DNA of 64,000 nucleotides, taken from positions 1 to 64,000 of the forward strand of contig CAZEVY010000003.1 in assembly GCA_964515555.1 (NCBI GenBank). Direction: 5' to 3'. Made by a program: the position numbers and the translations under genes. Position 1 is the first letter of the stretch, and the number at the start of each line of letters is the position of its first letter. The notes beneath the pieces were generated by a model. It was not told the origin of the DNA, made no database searches, and saw only the letters and a list, made by a program, of their open reading frames with translations. This stretch comes from CAZEVY01 sp964515555 (GTDB lineage: Bacteria > Acidobacteriota > Terriglobia > Bryobacterales > Bryobacteraceae). This document shows, piece by piece, positions 18,321 to 26,425 of this stretch.

Positions 18321-19366
18321 CGGGTGAACGTCAGGCGCACGCCGGTGGTGAGCAGCAGGTCGTTCTTCTTGCGGCCCGGCAGCGGATTGCTGATATAGCG
18401 GTCGCTGAGCGACACCTGGAGCGACAGCCAGCGCCGCAGCGCCGCGGCGAGCGAAGTGTCGAAGTTCACGCGCGCACTGCCCCGGTCGGTGATGTTGGGA
18501 TACACGACCAGCTTCTCGCGAAAGGTCAGTACCGTATTCACCTTCTTCACCAGCTCTTCGCCGAACAGCAATTCCCCCGACGTCCGACGCAGGCCGTTGG
18601 CGAAGAATTCGCGGTTCATGGCGGCGCCGGTGAACACATCGAACGTGGTGCGGTCGCTCTTGGCGACGTGGTAGCCGCCGCCGCCGGCGGGCACGAAGCG
18701 CAGGTCGAGTCCCTGGAACTCATCGAACTCCAGGTCGACGGAGCCGAACACGAAGGCCTTCGGCGAGACGTTCAGGCTGTAGTTGATGCCGCCGCGGATG
18801 GTGTTGGCGGTGAGGATTGAGACGCCCGTGGTGTCATTGCGCGAGTAGATGGAGGTGAACGCCACCCCGATCTTGTCGCGGGTGGTAGCGCGCGTGGCCG
18901 AGGCGCCGGTGGTCATGGTCACGGTATCGGTGTTGCCCTTGGCCGCGGCGAAGCCGAGGTCGAAGAATCCGGTCCAGAGATCGACCAGGCGCGGATTGCG
19001 GAAGCGCTCGATCTCCAGATCGTGGGCCTTCTGCGCGTCCGCCGAGCGCATGAACTGGATGGCGTCGCGCGCGAAGGTCACTTTACCGGCGCGCTCGGTC
19101 GAGATTTCGAATCTCCCGCCGACAGTCGCCACGGCGCCGACCACCACTTGCCCGTCCTTCAGGCCGACGTGCAGCGGCTTGTCCGAGGTCACGCCGACGA
19201 CCGCGTCCCAGGGAATCTTGACCTCGCCGGCGAACTCCGACTTGAGGGTGATTTCCTTGCCGTCGTGACGAGTGATGGCGCCGCTGAGACGGTCGCCATT
19301 CTTCATCACCACCTGGTCGGCCAGGAGCAGGGAAGGGAACAATAGAAAGGCTGGAACACGGCGCAC
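18321..19366 (-). CDS. DUF481 outer-membrane beta-barrel protein (3' end in gap)
   Basis: The 348 visible residues begin with a signal peptide (RRVPAFLLFPSLLLADQVVM) and an SH3-like lead domain (NGDRLSGAITRHDGKEITLK). A DUF481 salt-induced outer-membrane-protein barrel follows: GFFDLGFAAAKGNTDTVTMT, alternating strands such as RGGINYSLNVSPKAFVFGSV, and the near-terminal strand LLLTTGVRLTFT. The barrel probably ends within a few residues, inside the gap. The start is GTG at 19366, four bases after the stop of the histidine kinase gene upstream, so the two share a transcript. Confidence 0.88.
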
Positions 19367-19370
19367 CCGC

Positions 19371-21956
19371 CTATTGTTTCAGTTCGACAGGGCGGTCCGC
19401 CACCCGGCGGGCGGCGGTGGCCTTGAGCACGCGATAGAGGTCCTCGGTGGCGAGCGGCTTGGAGAGGTAGTCGTCCATGCCGGCGCCGAGGAAGCGCTCG
19501 CGGTCGCCCGACATGGCGTGCGCGGTGAGGGCGACGATGCGGAGCCTGCGGCCGGTGGCGATCTCGGACCGGCGGATCTCGGCGGTGGCCTCGAGGCCGT
19601 CCATCACCGGCATCTGCACGTCCATCAGGGCCACGTCGACGGGCTCGCGCTGGAGAATGTCGAGGGCCTCGCGGCCATTGGCTGCGCTGAAGACGGTGTG
19701 GCCGCGGCGCTCGAGGAGGCGCCGCGCCAGGCGCTCGTTGACGGCGTTGTCCTCGGCGAGCAGGATGCGGAGCGGGGGCGTTGCGTCGGGTTCGGCGGGC
19801 CGGGCCGGTGTGGGCTGCCGGGCGTCTTTGGCCGGGTCGGTGAGGGCGATCAGGGTCGAGAGCAGCATCGACTGCTTGACAGGCTTCATCAAGCGGGCAT
19901 CGACCTTGTTGGGGCACACGAGGGGCTTGCGGCGATGCTCGGCCGACACCAGGGCGATGATGCGTGTCCGCGCCCACTCGGGCCGGCCGGCAGCGAGCTC
20001 GCGAACGCGCGCGGGAATGCGGCAACGGGCGCAGTCGGCGTCGTCCATGTCGACCATGACGATCCGGAAGGGGTCGCCGGCGGACCGATCGAGGCGCTCG
20101 AGAGCCTCGTCTACGGAGGCCGCGCCTTCGGGCGAGAGGCCCCAGTGCGCCAGGGCGCGGCAGAGAACGTCGCGGCGGGTCCGGTGCTGGACCACGACCA
20201 GCGCGCGCATTCCGGCCAGAGTCGACGGCGAGGCTTGCTCCGATGCGGCGTCGTATCCGAAGTCGGCGGTGAAATGAAACGCGGAGCCCAGGAACACCCG
20301 CTGGTGCAGGGCGTCGCGCCAGGGGCTTTCCACCCAGATCCGGCCGTTCATGAGAGCGACGAGTTTGGCCGAGATCGCCAGGCCGAGTCCGGTGCCGCCG
20401 TAGCGGCGGCTGGTGGACCCGTCGCCCTGCTCGAACGGACGGAAGATGCTCTGCTGTTTATCGCGGGGCACGCCGATGCCGGTGTCGGCCACGACGAAAT
20501 GGAAGGCGACGCGGCCGCCGGCGGGCGGCTCCGCGGTGACGCGCACCAGCACCTCGCCGCGTTCGGTGAACTTCACGGCGTTGCCGACCAGGTTCAACAG
20601 AATCTGACGGAGCCGCGACGGGTCGCCGGTGAGCCGGTCGGGCACGCCCGGCAGGACCTGGCAGACGAGGTCGAGTCCGCGCTCGCGGGCGCGGAAGGCG
20701 AGGGTGTGCAGGACGTCGTCGACGCAGTCGCGGAGGCTGAACTCGACGGTGGAGAGGGGCAACTTGCCCGCCTCGACGCGGGAGAAGTCCAGAACGTCGT
20801 TGAGCACGTTCAACAGTGCGCCGGCCGAGGTGTTGATGATGCTCACGTACTCGCGCTGTTCGGGGTTGAGCGGCGTTTCGAGCGCGAGATTGGCCATGCC
20901 GAGAATGCCATTCATCGGCGTTCGGATCTCGTGGCTCATGTTGGCGAGGAATTCGGATTTCGACGCCGCAGCCTGCTCGGCGGCCCGGTGGGCGGCGCGC
21001 AAGCGGATGAGCAGCCAGAACAACAGGGCCGCGACGCCGGCGAACATCAGCGCGGCCCCCGCCAGGAAACGGCTCTTGGCGCGGGCTTCGAGGACGTTGT
21101 CCATCACCCAGATCTCGTTGGACGGGTTGGCGGACCAGCGCAGGGAAATCGTCGCCAGCGTCCCGTCGCGCAGCAGTTCCGTGACGGCCTTCCGCAGGCG
21201 GTCCGCCACCCGGCGGGCGCCGGCGTCTCCGTGCCGGGCGGCAATGGCCCCCCAGGTGCGACCGGCGGGCAGGGGCGACATGCGGATGGGGCATCCGCGC
21301 CACTCGCCTACGGCGAAGTGGGCGGTAGTGTCGCTCATCAGGGCCGCGCGAACCGAGCCGCTGCATAGCAGCGGCATCACCGCGCGGGGCGAATCGACTT
21401 CGACCAGCGTGGCCTCCGGCAGTTGCTCCCGAGCGACGTGGACGGCGATGCCGCTCGGAGCGGCCACTGCCTGGCCCTTCAGCGCCGAGGGGTTGAGGGG
21501 ACCAGTCTCGCGGAGCGACAGGATCCATAGGGTGTTTTGGGTGTAAGCCTCGGTGAGGTAGATATTCCGCCGCTCGGGCGTGTAATTCAGAAGGGGCCAG
21601 AGGTCGACCTGTCCGCTTTCGAGATACCGGTCCGGGTTGCCGGGCTTGTGCACCCATTGCAGTTTGACTCCCGCGCGCCGGGCCGCTTCGGCGATCATTT
21701 CGACGATGGGGCCCGCGGGTTGCCCGTCGGCCAGGAGGTATTGGCGGGGAGGCGAATGCTGGAACGCGATCCGGTAGGTCCGGTCGAGGTCCAGGCGCGG
21801 CGGCCGGGTGGCTGCATACACTGCGAGGGCCGCGAGGCCGGCGACCGCCAGGCCCACCACCACGGGACCAGTGCGTGGCACGAAATGCTTATCGGCGGGT
21901 TTCAGGAAGCTGAGAGGCAGTTTCCGGTTGCGGAAGTTCGGGTGGCACGAGGCCAT
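19371..21956 (-). CDS. Hybrid histidine kinase with periplasmic binding domain and two receivers
   Basis: The 861-residue sensor has a first membrane helix (VVVGLAVAGLAALAVYAAT), a periplasmic SBP_bac_3-type domain (about 60-280), a second helix (LMFAGVAALLFWLLI), HisKA with the phospho-His in FLANMSHEIRTPMNGIL, and HATPase_c motifs NLVGNAVKF, DTGIGV and GGTGLGLAI. Two receiver domains follow. The first keeps the Asp and Lys (VMVDMDDAD, RLMKPV) but its first strand reads VVVQHRT, lacking the acidic pair, so it may not take phosphate. The second is canonical (ILLAEDNAVN, ALMDVQMPVMDG, LSKPL). ATG 21956 was chosen; a TTG at 21974 is possible. No separate partner regulator is adjacent. Confidence 0.9.
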   Translation of the reverse strand: MASCHPNFRNRKLPLSFLKPADKHFVPRTGPVVVGLAVAGLAALAVYAATRPPRLDLDRTYRIAFQHSPPRQYLLADGQPAGPIVEMIAEAARRAGVKLQWVHKPGNPDRYLESGQVDLWPLLNYTPERRNIYLTEAYTQNTLWILSLRETGPLNPSALKGQAVAAPSGIAVHVAREQLPEATLVEVDSPRAVMPLLCSGSVRAALMSDTTAHFAVGEWRGCPIRMSPLPAGRTWGAIAARHGDAGARRVADRLRKAVTELLRDGTLATISLRWSANPSNEIWVMDNVLEARAKSRFLAGAALMFAGVAALLFWLLIRLRAAHRAAEQAAASKSEFLANMSHEIRTPMNGILGMANLALETPLNPEQREYVSIINTSAGALLNVLNDVLDFSRVEAGKLPLSTVEFSLRDCVDDVLHTLAFRARERGLDLVCQVLPGVPDRLTGDPSRLRQILLNLVGNAVKFTERGEVLVRVTAEPPAGGRVAFHFVVADTGIGVPRDKQQSIFRPFEQGDGSTSRRYGGTGLGLAISAKLVALMNGRIWVESPWRDALHQRVFLGSAFHFTADFGYDAASEQASPSTLAGMRALVVVQHRTRRDVLCRALAHWGLSPEGAASVDEALERLDRSAGDPFRIVMVDMDDADCARCRIPARVRELAAGRPEWARTRIIALVSAEHRRKPLVCPNKVDARLMKPVKQSMLLSTLIALTDPAKDARQPTPARPAEPDATPPLRILLAEDNAVNERLARRLLERRGHTVFSAANGREALDILQREPVDVALMDVQMPVMDGLEATAEIRRSEIATGRRLRIVALTAHAMSGDRERFLGAGMDDYLSKPLATEDLYRVLKATAARRVADRPVELKQ

Positions 21957-21987
21957 GTGGTCGCGGCTCGGCAACCGTTGGTAGGGG

Positions 21988-21993
21988 TATAAT
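21988..21993 (+). promoter_or_regulatory. -10 box of ccmE
   Basis: TATAAT lies ten bases before the ccmE ATG at 22004, with no good -35 at the normal spacing. The short interval predicts a leader of only a few bases. It also lies in the 47-base divergent gap with the histidine kinase gene. Confidence 0.5.
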
Positions 21994-22003
21994 TGGAGCA
22001 GTT

Positions 22004-22432
22004 ATGAAGACTCACACCAAGTTCGCCGTTCTGATCGTGCTGATCATCGGTACGCTGGTCTGGCTCGCCGTCGGCGGCATCCAGCAAACGAACTCCTACT
22101 ACAAGACCGTGGCCGAACTGAGCACCATGGGCGAGGACGTGTACTCGAAGCGCCTGCGCGTGGCCGGCGACGTCACGGAAGGCTCGATCCAGCGGTCGGG
22201 GCGGCAGGTCCGCTTCACGCTGAAGCAGGAGACGTCGAATCTGAGCGTGGTCTACGACAGCATCGATCCGCTGCCGGATACGTTCCGCGACGGGGCCCAG
22301 GCGGTGTGCCATGGCAAGATGGGGCGCGACGGGGTGTTCCACGCCACGCGCATCGAAGCCAAGTGCGCCAGCAAGTACGAGGCGAAGCCGGGACAGAAGG
22401 CGGCGCCGGGGCAGCAGCGGTCGAGTTTGTAG
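22004..22432 (+). CDS. ccmE: Cytochrome c maturation heme chaperone CcmE, Cys-type
   Basis: CcmE binds heme covalently in the periplasm and hands it to CcmF for attachment to apocytochromes. The 142-residue protein has one N-terminal membrane helix (FAVLIVLIIGTLVWLAVGG) and an OB-fold (YSKRLRVAGDVTEGSIQRSG, then VRFTLKQETSNLSVVYDSID). The motif that in Escherichia coli is HxxxY here reads C121-A-S-K-Y125, the CxxxY form known from archaea and some Desulfovibrio. It heads the ccm cluster, 68 bases before ccmF. Confidence 0.93.
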   Translation: MKTHTKFAVLIVLIIGTLVWLAVGGIQQTNSYYKTVAELSTMGEDVYSKRLRVAGDVTEGSIQRSGRQVRFTLKQETSNLSVVYDSIDPLPDTFRDGAQAVCHGKMGRDGVFHATRIEAKCASKYEAKPGQKAAPGQQRSSL

Positions 22433-22500
22433 GGCCGACGGAGGGCGGAAGGTCCGCTCCCTGCGGTCGCGGCTCCGACGGCTCGCGGTAAGATATCCCT

Positions 22501-24510
22501 ATGGAAAACATCGGCGCGCTGTCACTGCTGCTCGCCTTTTGCCTGGCGATCTACGCCGCTCTCGGCTCGGTGATCGGACGGCTGAAGCAGAAGCCCTTCC
22601 TGGTTCACAGCGCGCGGCGCGCGGTGTACTGCGTCTGGTTCCTGGTGACGCTGGCGTCCGGCATCCTGGTCTACCAGTTCCTCTCCAACGATTTCACCAA
22701 CGCCTACGTGGCGGGGCACAGCAATCGCGACATGCCGAACGTGTACAAACTGGCGGCATGGTGGGGCGGACAGGAAGGGTCGCTGCTGCTGTGGTGCTGG
22801 ATCCTGGCGAATTACTCGTTCATCACGGTGCTGCTCAACCGGCGGAGATTCCGCGACATGATGCCGTACGTCATCGCGATCATGATGACGACGCTGGCGT
22901 TCTTCGTCGGACTGATTACGTTTCCGCTGAGCCCGTTCCAGGTGCTGGCGGTGGGCCGCGAAGTGATGGCGGTGCCGGATGGCAACGGGCTGGACCCGAT
23001 CCTTCAATACTGGGCCATGGCGATCCACCCGCCGATGCTCTACCTGGGCTATGTCGGCTTCGTGACGCCGTTCGCCTTCGCCATGGCGTCGCTGATCACG
23101 CGGCAGCCGGGCGACGCGTGGATTCACACGACGCGGCGGTGGACGCTGGTCACATGGCTGTTCCAAAGCTGCGGGATTCTGCTCGGCGCCGGATGGGCGT
23201 ACGCGGTGCTCGGCTGGGGCGGCTACTGGGGCTGGGACCCGGTGGAAAACGCCTCGCTGCTGCCGTGGATCACCGGCACGGCGTTCCTGCACTCGGTGAT
23301 GATGCAGGAAAAGAAGGGCATGATGAAGGTGTGGAACGCGGTGCTGATCGCATCGACGTTCTTCCTGTGCATCCTGGGGACGTTTCTGACGCGCTCGGGC
23401 GTGGTCAGCTCGGTGCACGCTTTCGCGCAGTCGCCGATCGGCAAGTACTTCGTGGCGTTCATGGCGATCGGCATTGCGGCGACGATCTACCTGATCCTGG
23501 ACCGGCTGGATTATCTGAAGAGCGAATCGCAGCTGGAGAGCGTGGTGTCGCGCGAGTCGAGCTTCCTGTTCAACAACCTGCTGCTGCTGGCGAGCTGCTT
23601 CGCGGTGCTGTGGGGGACGCTGTTCCCGGTGATCTCCGAGGCGGTGATGAAGGAGAAGATCAGCGTCGACGCGCCGTTCTATAACCGCGTGAACGTTCCG
23701 ATCGGCCTGGCGCTGCTGCTGCTGACCGGGGTGGGCCCGCTGATTGCCTGGCGCCGGAGCTCGCTCGAGAGCCTGAAGAAGGCGTTCCTGTGGCCGTCGA
23801 TCGGCGGCCTGGCGACGATCGCCGTGCTGGTGGCGTTCGGCGTGCGGCATTTCTACGCGCTGATGTCGCTGGGGTTGTGCATGTTCGTGACGTGGACAGT
23901 GTTCTCGGAGTTCTGGAAGGGGGCGCTGACGATTCGCGCGAAATCGGGGCAGAACATTCTGGCGGCGATGGTGGAGCTGACGCATCGCAACACGCGGCGC
24001 TACGGCGGCTACGTGGTGCACCTGGCGATCGTAATCATGTTCATCGGCTTCACGGGCGCGGCGTTCAACAAGGACAAGACCATCGAGGTGAAGCCGGGCG
24101 ACAAGTTCACGCTGGCGCATTACGAGCTTCGCGTGAAGGAGCTCGATTCCGGGCAGACGGCCAATTACCGGTGGGGCAAGCTGGGCGTGGACGTGTATCG
24201 CGGCGGCGAGCATATCGGCACGATGCACCCGGAGAAGCGCTCGTACCGCACGAGCCGCATGGACAACTCGATGGTGGCGATCCGGCGGCGGCTGCACGAG
24301 GACCTGTACCTGAACTTCGCCGGCATGCAGGCGGACGGGCGGGCTGTTTTGCAGGCCTACATCTTTCCGCTGGTGTCGTGCATCTGGGTGGGCTTCGCGA
24401 TGCTGTTCTTCGGCACGCTGATCTGCCTGGTGCCGAGCAAGGTGAAGCTGCAGTTCGCGCGGACGCAGATCGTGGGAGTGGTGGAGAAACATGCGCCCGT
24501 CTCGAATTAA
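22501..24510 (+). CDS. ccmF: Heme lyase CcmF
   Basis: This 669-residue polytopic membrane protein joins heme from CcmE to reduced apocytochrome c. The heme-handling WWD motif WGGYWGWDPVENASLLPW lies at residues 239-256. Conserved histidines occur in YWAMAIHPPMLYLGY and SGVVSSVHAFAQSP, and about 14 hydrophobic helices are visible. A late periplasmic region follows FIGFTGAAFNKDKTIEV, typical of CcmF. TAAGAT, a -10-like box, ends six bases before the ATG. Its 3' end overlaps ccmH by 20 bases, so translation is coupled. Confidence 0.95.
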   Translation: MENIGALSLLLAFCLAIYAALGSVIGRLKQKPFLVHSARRAVYCVWFLVTLASGILVYQFLSNDFTNAYVAGHSNRDMPNVYKLAAWWGGQEGSLLLWCWILANYSFITVLLNRRRFRDMMPYVIAIMMTTLAFFVGLITFPLSPFQVLAVGREVMAVPDGNGLDPILQYWAMAIHPPMLYLGYVGFVTPFAFAMASLITRQPGDAWIHTTRRWTLVTWLFQSCGILLGAGWAYAVLGWGGYWGWDPVENASLLPWITGTAFLHSVMMQEKKGMMKVWNAVLIASTFFLCILGTFLTRSGVVSSVHAFAQSPIGKYFVAFMAIGIAATIYLILDRLDYLKSESQLESVVSRESSFLFNNLLLLASCFAVLWGTLFPVISEAVMKEKISVDAPFYNRVNVPIGLALLLLTGVGPLIAWRRSSLESLKKAFLWPSIGGLATIAVLVAFGVRHFYALMSLGLCMFVTWTVFSEFWKGALTIRAKSGQNILAAMVELTHRNTRRYGGYVVHLAIVIMFIGFTGAAFNKDKTIEVKPGDKFTLAHYELRVKELDSGQTANYRWGKLGVDVYRGGEHIGTMHPEKRSYRTSRMDNSMVAIRRRLHEDLYLNFAGMQADGRAVLQAYIFPLVSCIWVGFAMLFFGTLICLVPSKVKLQFARTQIVGVVEKHAPVSN

Positions 24511-24967
24511 GGCGGCGGCGGCGTCGGTGGCGCTGGCCGCACTGGCGATGGCGCAGAGCGGCGCGCAACTGGTCACCCCCGAGGTGAAGCGCGTGGGCTC
24601 GCGGCTGGCGTGCCTGTGCGGGTCGTGCAAGAACACGGTGGGCGACTGCGCCATGCTCGAATGCCACTACTCGAAGCCGGCTCGCATCAAGGTGATCTCG
24701 ATGCAGAAGGAGGGGCGCGACGACGACGCGATCGTCGCGCAGTTCGTGAAGGACGAGGGACGGCGCGCGCTGGCGGCGCCGCCGGCCGAAGGCTTCCACC
24801 TGCTGGCGTGGATCATGCCGTTCGCGGTGATCGTGCTGGGCCTGGGGGCGATCTGGTGGTTCGTGAAGCGAATCGGCCCGAAGCCGGCGACGGTCCCGGC
24901 GGTCGACGACAAGACGCTGGGCCGGTATCACGAACAGATCGAAAAGGACCTGGCGCAACTCGACTAA
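24491..24967 (+). CDS. ccmH: CcmH/NrfF-like thiol oxidoreductase subunit
   Basis: CcmH reduces or presents the apocytochrome CxxCH thiols for heme ligation. The 158-residue protein has a signal sequence, a short helical domain with the redox motif LACLCGSCKNTVGDC (Cys41, 43, 46, 53) and a membrane anchor (AWIMPFAVIVLGLGAIWWFV). The usual motif is LRCxxC; the extra cysteines here, plus Cys58, are a variation seen in other deep-branching bacteria. No CcmG thioredoxin is in the cluster. It starts inside the ccmF 3' end and stops directly before the ATG of the zinc-ribbon gene. Confidence 0.88.
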   Translation: MRPSRIKAAAASVALAALAMAQSGAQLVTPEVKRVGSRLACLCGSCKNTVGDCAMLECHYSKPARIKVISMQKEGRDDDAIVAQFVKDEGRRALAAPPAEGFHLLAWIMPFAVIVLGLGAIWWFVKRIGPKPATVPAVDDKTLGRYHEQIEKDLAQLD

Positions 24968-25360
24968 ATGGAACTGATCGTCGCGGCGGTACTCACCGTA
25001 GCCGTCATACTCTACATCTTCTGGGTGCGGCCGCAGGATCTTCCGCCTCCGGAACCGGTGTCGCCGGTGGCGCACCTGGACGAGCGCAAGGCGCGTATTT
25101 ACGAGGGTCTGCGCGATCTCCAGTTCGAGTACCGGGTCGGGAAACTCTCCGACGGCGACTACCAGCGCACCAAGCTCGACCTACAGAAGGAACTGGCGGC
25201 GACGCTGGCGGAGATCGATCGGATCGCCGGCAGGCAGCCTCCCGCGGCGGCGGCGCCGGAGCCGGCGCCGCCGGCGGCCGATGGGAGGAAGTGTCCTCAC
25301 TGTGGCGCGGAGTTTGCGGTCGCCATGAAGTTCTGTGGGGAATGCGGGGGAAGGATTTAG
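24968..25360 (+). CDS. Membrane-anchored zinc-ribbon protein of the ccm cluster
   Basis: The 130-residue protein has an N-terminal membrane helix (IVAAVLTVAVILYIFWV), a charged helical segment (ERKARIYEGLRDLQFEYRVG, then YQRTKLDLQKELAATLAEID) and a C-terminal four-Cys ribbon (Cys109, 112, 123, 126). The helix plus LQFEYRVGKLSDGDY pattern resembles the N-terminal part of CcmI, which in other bacteria holds apocytochrome, but the TPR domain is replaced by the ribbon. The role is inferred from position. It starts immediately after the ccmH stop, and its TAG is the first base of the hairpin repeat. Confidence 0.8.
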   Translation: MELIVAAVLTVAVILYIFWVRPQDLPPPEPVSPVAHLDERKARIYEGLRDLQFEYRVGKLSDGDYQRTKLDLQKELAATLAEIDRIAGRQPPAAAAPEPAPPAADGRKCPHCGAEFAVAMKFCGECGGRI

Positions 25361-25430
25361 CCGCAGATGAACACAGATAAACACAGATGCAGGAATTTCT
25401 TATCTGCGTTCATCTGCGTTCATCTGTGGC
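25360..25430. repeat. Hairpin repeat of CAGAT units, copy 2
   Basis: It has the same build as 9971-10050: a left arm of GCAGATGAAC/ACAGATAAAC units and an inverted right arm (25401-25430) around a short loop. It starts at the TAG of the zinc-ribbon gene and ends three bases before an ATG. The second arm is part of the next reading frame (see the 25367 gene). Confidence 0.9.
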
Positions 25431-26425
25431 TAATGGCTTCAGCCTTGGCCGCCGTCGACGGCACGGTGGTCAACCGCACGGTGGGCGCGCCGCAGGCCAA
25501 CGCCACCGTCACGCTGTACAAGCTGGGCGGCGCCGGCATGGAGTCGCTCGAGACCGTCAAGTCGGACGCGCAGGGTAAGTTCCGCATCGCGCACCCGGTC
25601 GACGGGCCGCATCTGATTCAAGCCGCCTGGGACGGCGTCACCTACAATCACATGCTCCCGCCGGGCTCGGCGACCTCGGGCGTCGAAGTGGAAGTCTACA
25701 ACTCGACGCGCGATGCCTCGGTCGCCAAGGCGGCGACGCACATGATCCTCTACGAGCCGGGCGCCGGCGAGCTGGCGGTCAACGAGAGCATCGTCTTCAA
25801 CAACTCGTCGCAGTTCGCCTACAACAACCCCGAGAGCGGCACGCTACGCGTTTTCCTTCCACCGCAGACCGGCGGCAAGGCGACGGTCCGCGCGACCGCC
25901 CCGAAAGGCATGCCGATCGACCGGGCCCTCGAGAAGACGCGCGCGGCCAACGTCTACTACATCGACTTTCCGATCAAGCCGGGCGAGACGCGCATCGACG
26001 TCTCCTATACGATTCCGTTTCAGGCGCCGGGAAAGGTCGCCGGCAAGGTGCTGCACGGCGGGACGTCGGTGCGATTCGTCGCGCCGGCGGGCGTGACGCT
26101 GGCGGGCGCGGCGATCGCCGAGGTCGGGCAGGAGCCGACGACGCAGGCGCGCGTCTACGAGCTGAAGGGCGCCGACTACGAGGTCGAGATACAGGGCACG
26201 GGCGCACTGCGCGGGGTCCCGGGCGAGGGCGGCGACGAGCAGGAGCAGGGCGAGGGCATCAAGACGATCGCGGCGCGCGTCTACGACCGTTTCTACGTGC
26301 TGCTGGCGCTGGCGCTGGCGGCGCTGGCGCTGGTGCTCGCGATTCAGTATCGGCGGGGCGCGGCGGTGACGGAGCCGGCAACGGGCGCGCCGCCTGCGGC
26401 GGCGTCCAAAAAGAAGACGCGCTGA
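25367..26425 (+). CDS. CnaB/carboxypeptidase-regulatory-like exported protein
   Basis: The 352-residue protein has a CnaB-type beta-sandwich (about 30-110, with DGTVVNRTVGAPQANATVTL and SDAQGKFRIAHPVDGPHLIQ), a second beta-rich region and a C-terminal membrane helix (FYVLLALALAALALVLAIQY) with a basic tail. If translation starts at 25367, inside the hairpin repeat, the N-terminus is a good signal peptide: basic MNTDKHRCRN, a hydrophobic FLSAFICVHLWLMASALA and an ALAA-V cleavage site. Starting at the ATG 25433 would leave only MASALAA, too short for export. The function is unknown; a cytochrome-assembly accessory is possible from position. The stop shares a base with the ccmA ATG. Confidence 0.82.
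   Translation: MNTDKHRCRNFLSAFICVHLWLMASALAAVDGTVVNRTVGAPQANATVTLYKLGGAGMESLETVKSDAQGKFRIAHPVDGPHLIQAAWDGVTYNHMLPPGSATSGVEVEVYNSTRDASVAKAATHMILYEPGAGELAVNESIVFNNSSQFAYNNPESGTLRVFLPPQTGGKATVRATAPKGMPIDRALEKTRAANVYYIDFPIKPGETRIDVSYTIPFQAPGKVAGKVLHGGTSVRFVAPAGVTLAGAAIAEVGQEPTTQARVYELKGADYEVEIQGTGALRGVPGEGGDEQEQGEGIKTIAARVYDRFYVLLALALAALALVLAIQYRRGAAVTEPATGAPPAAASKKKTR

Noticed and set aside
18321..18820. Continuation of the 17441 reading frame through the Ns
   Set aside because: The frame through the gap is an artefact of translating Ns. The far side is the reverse-strand end of a DUF481 gene.
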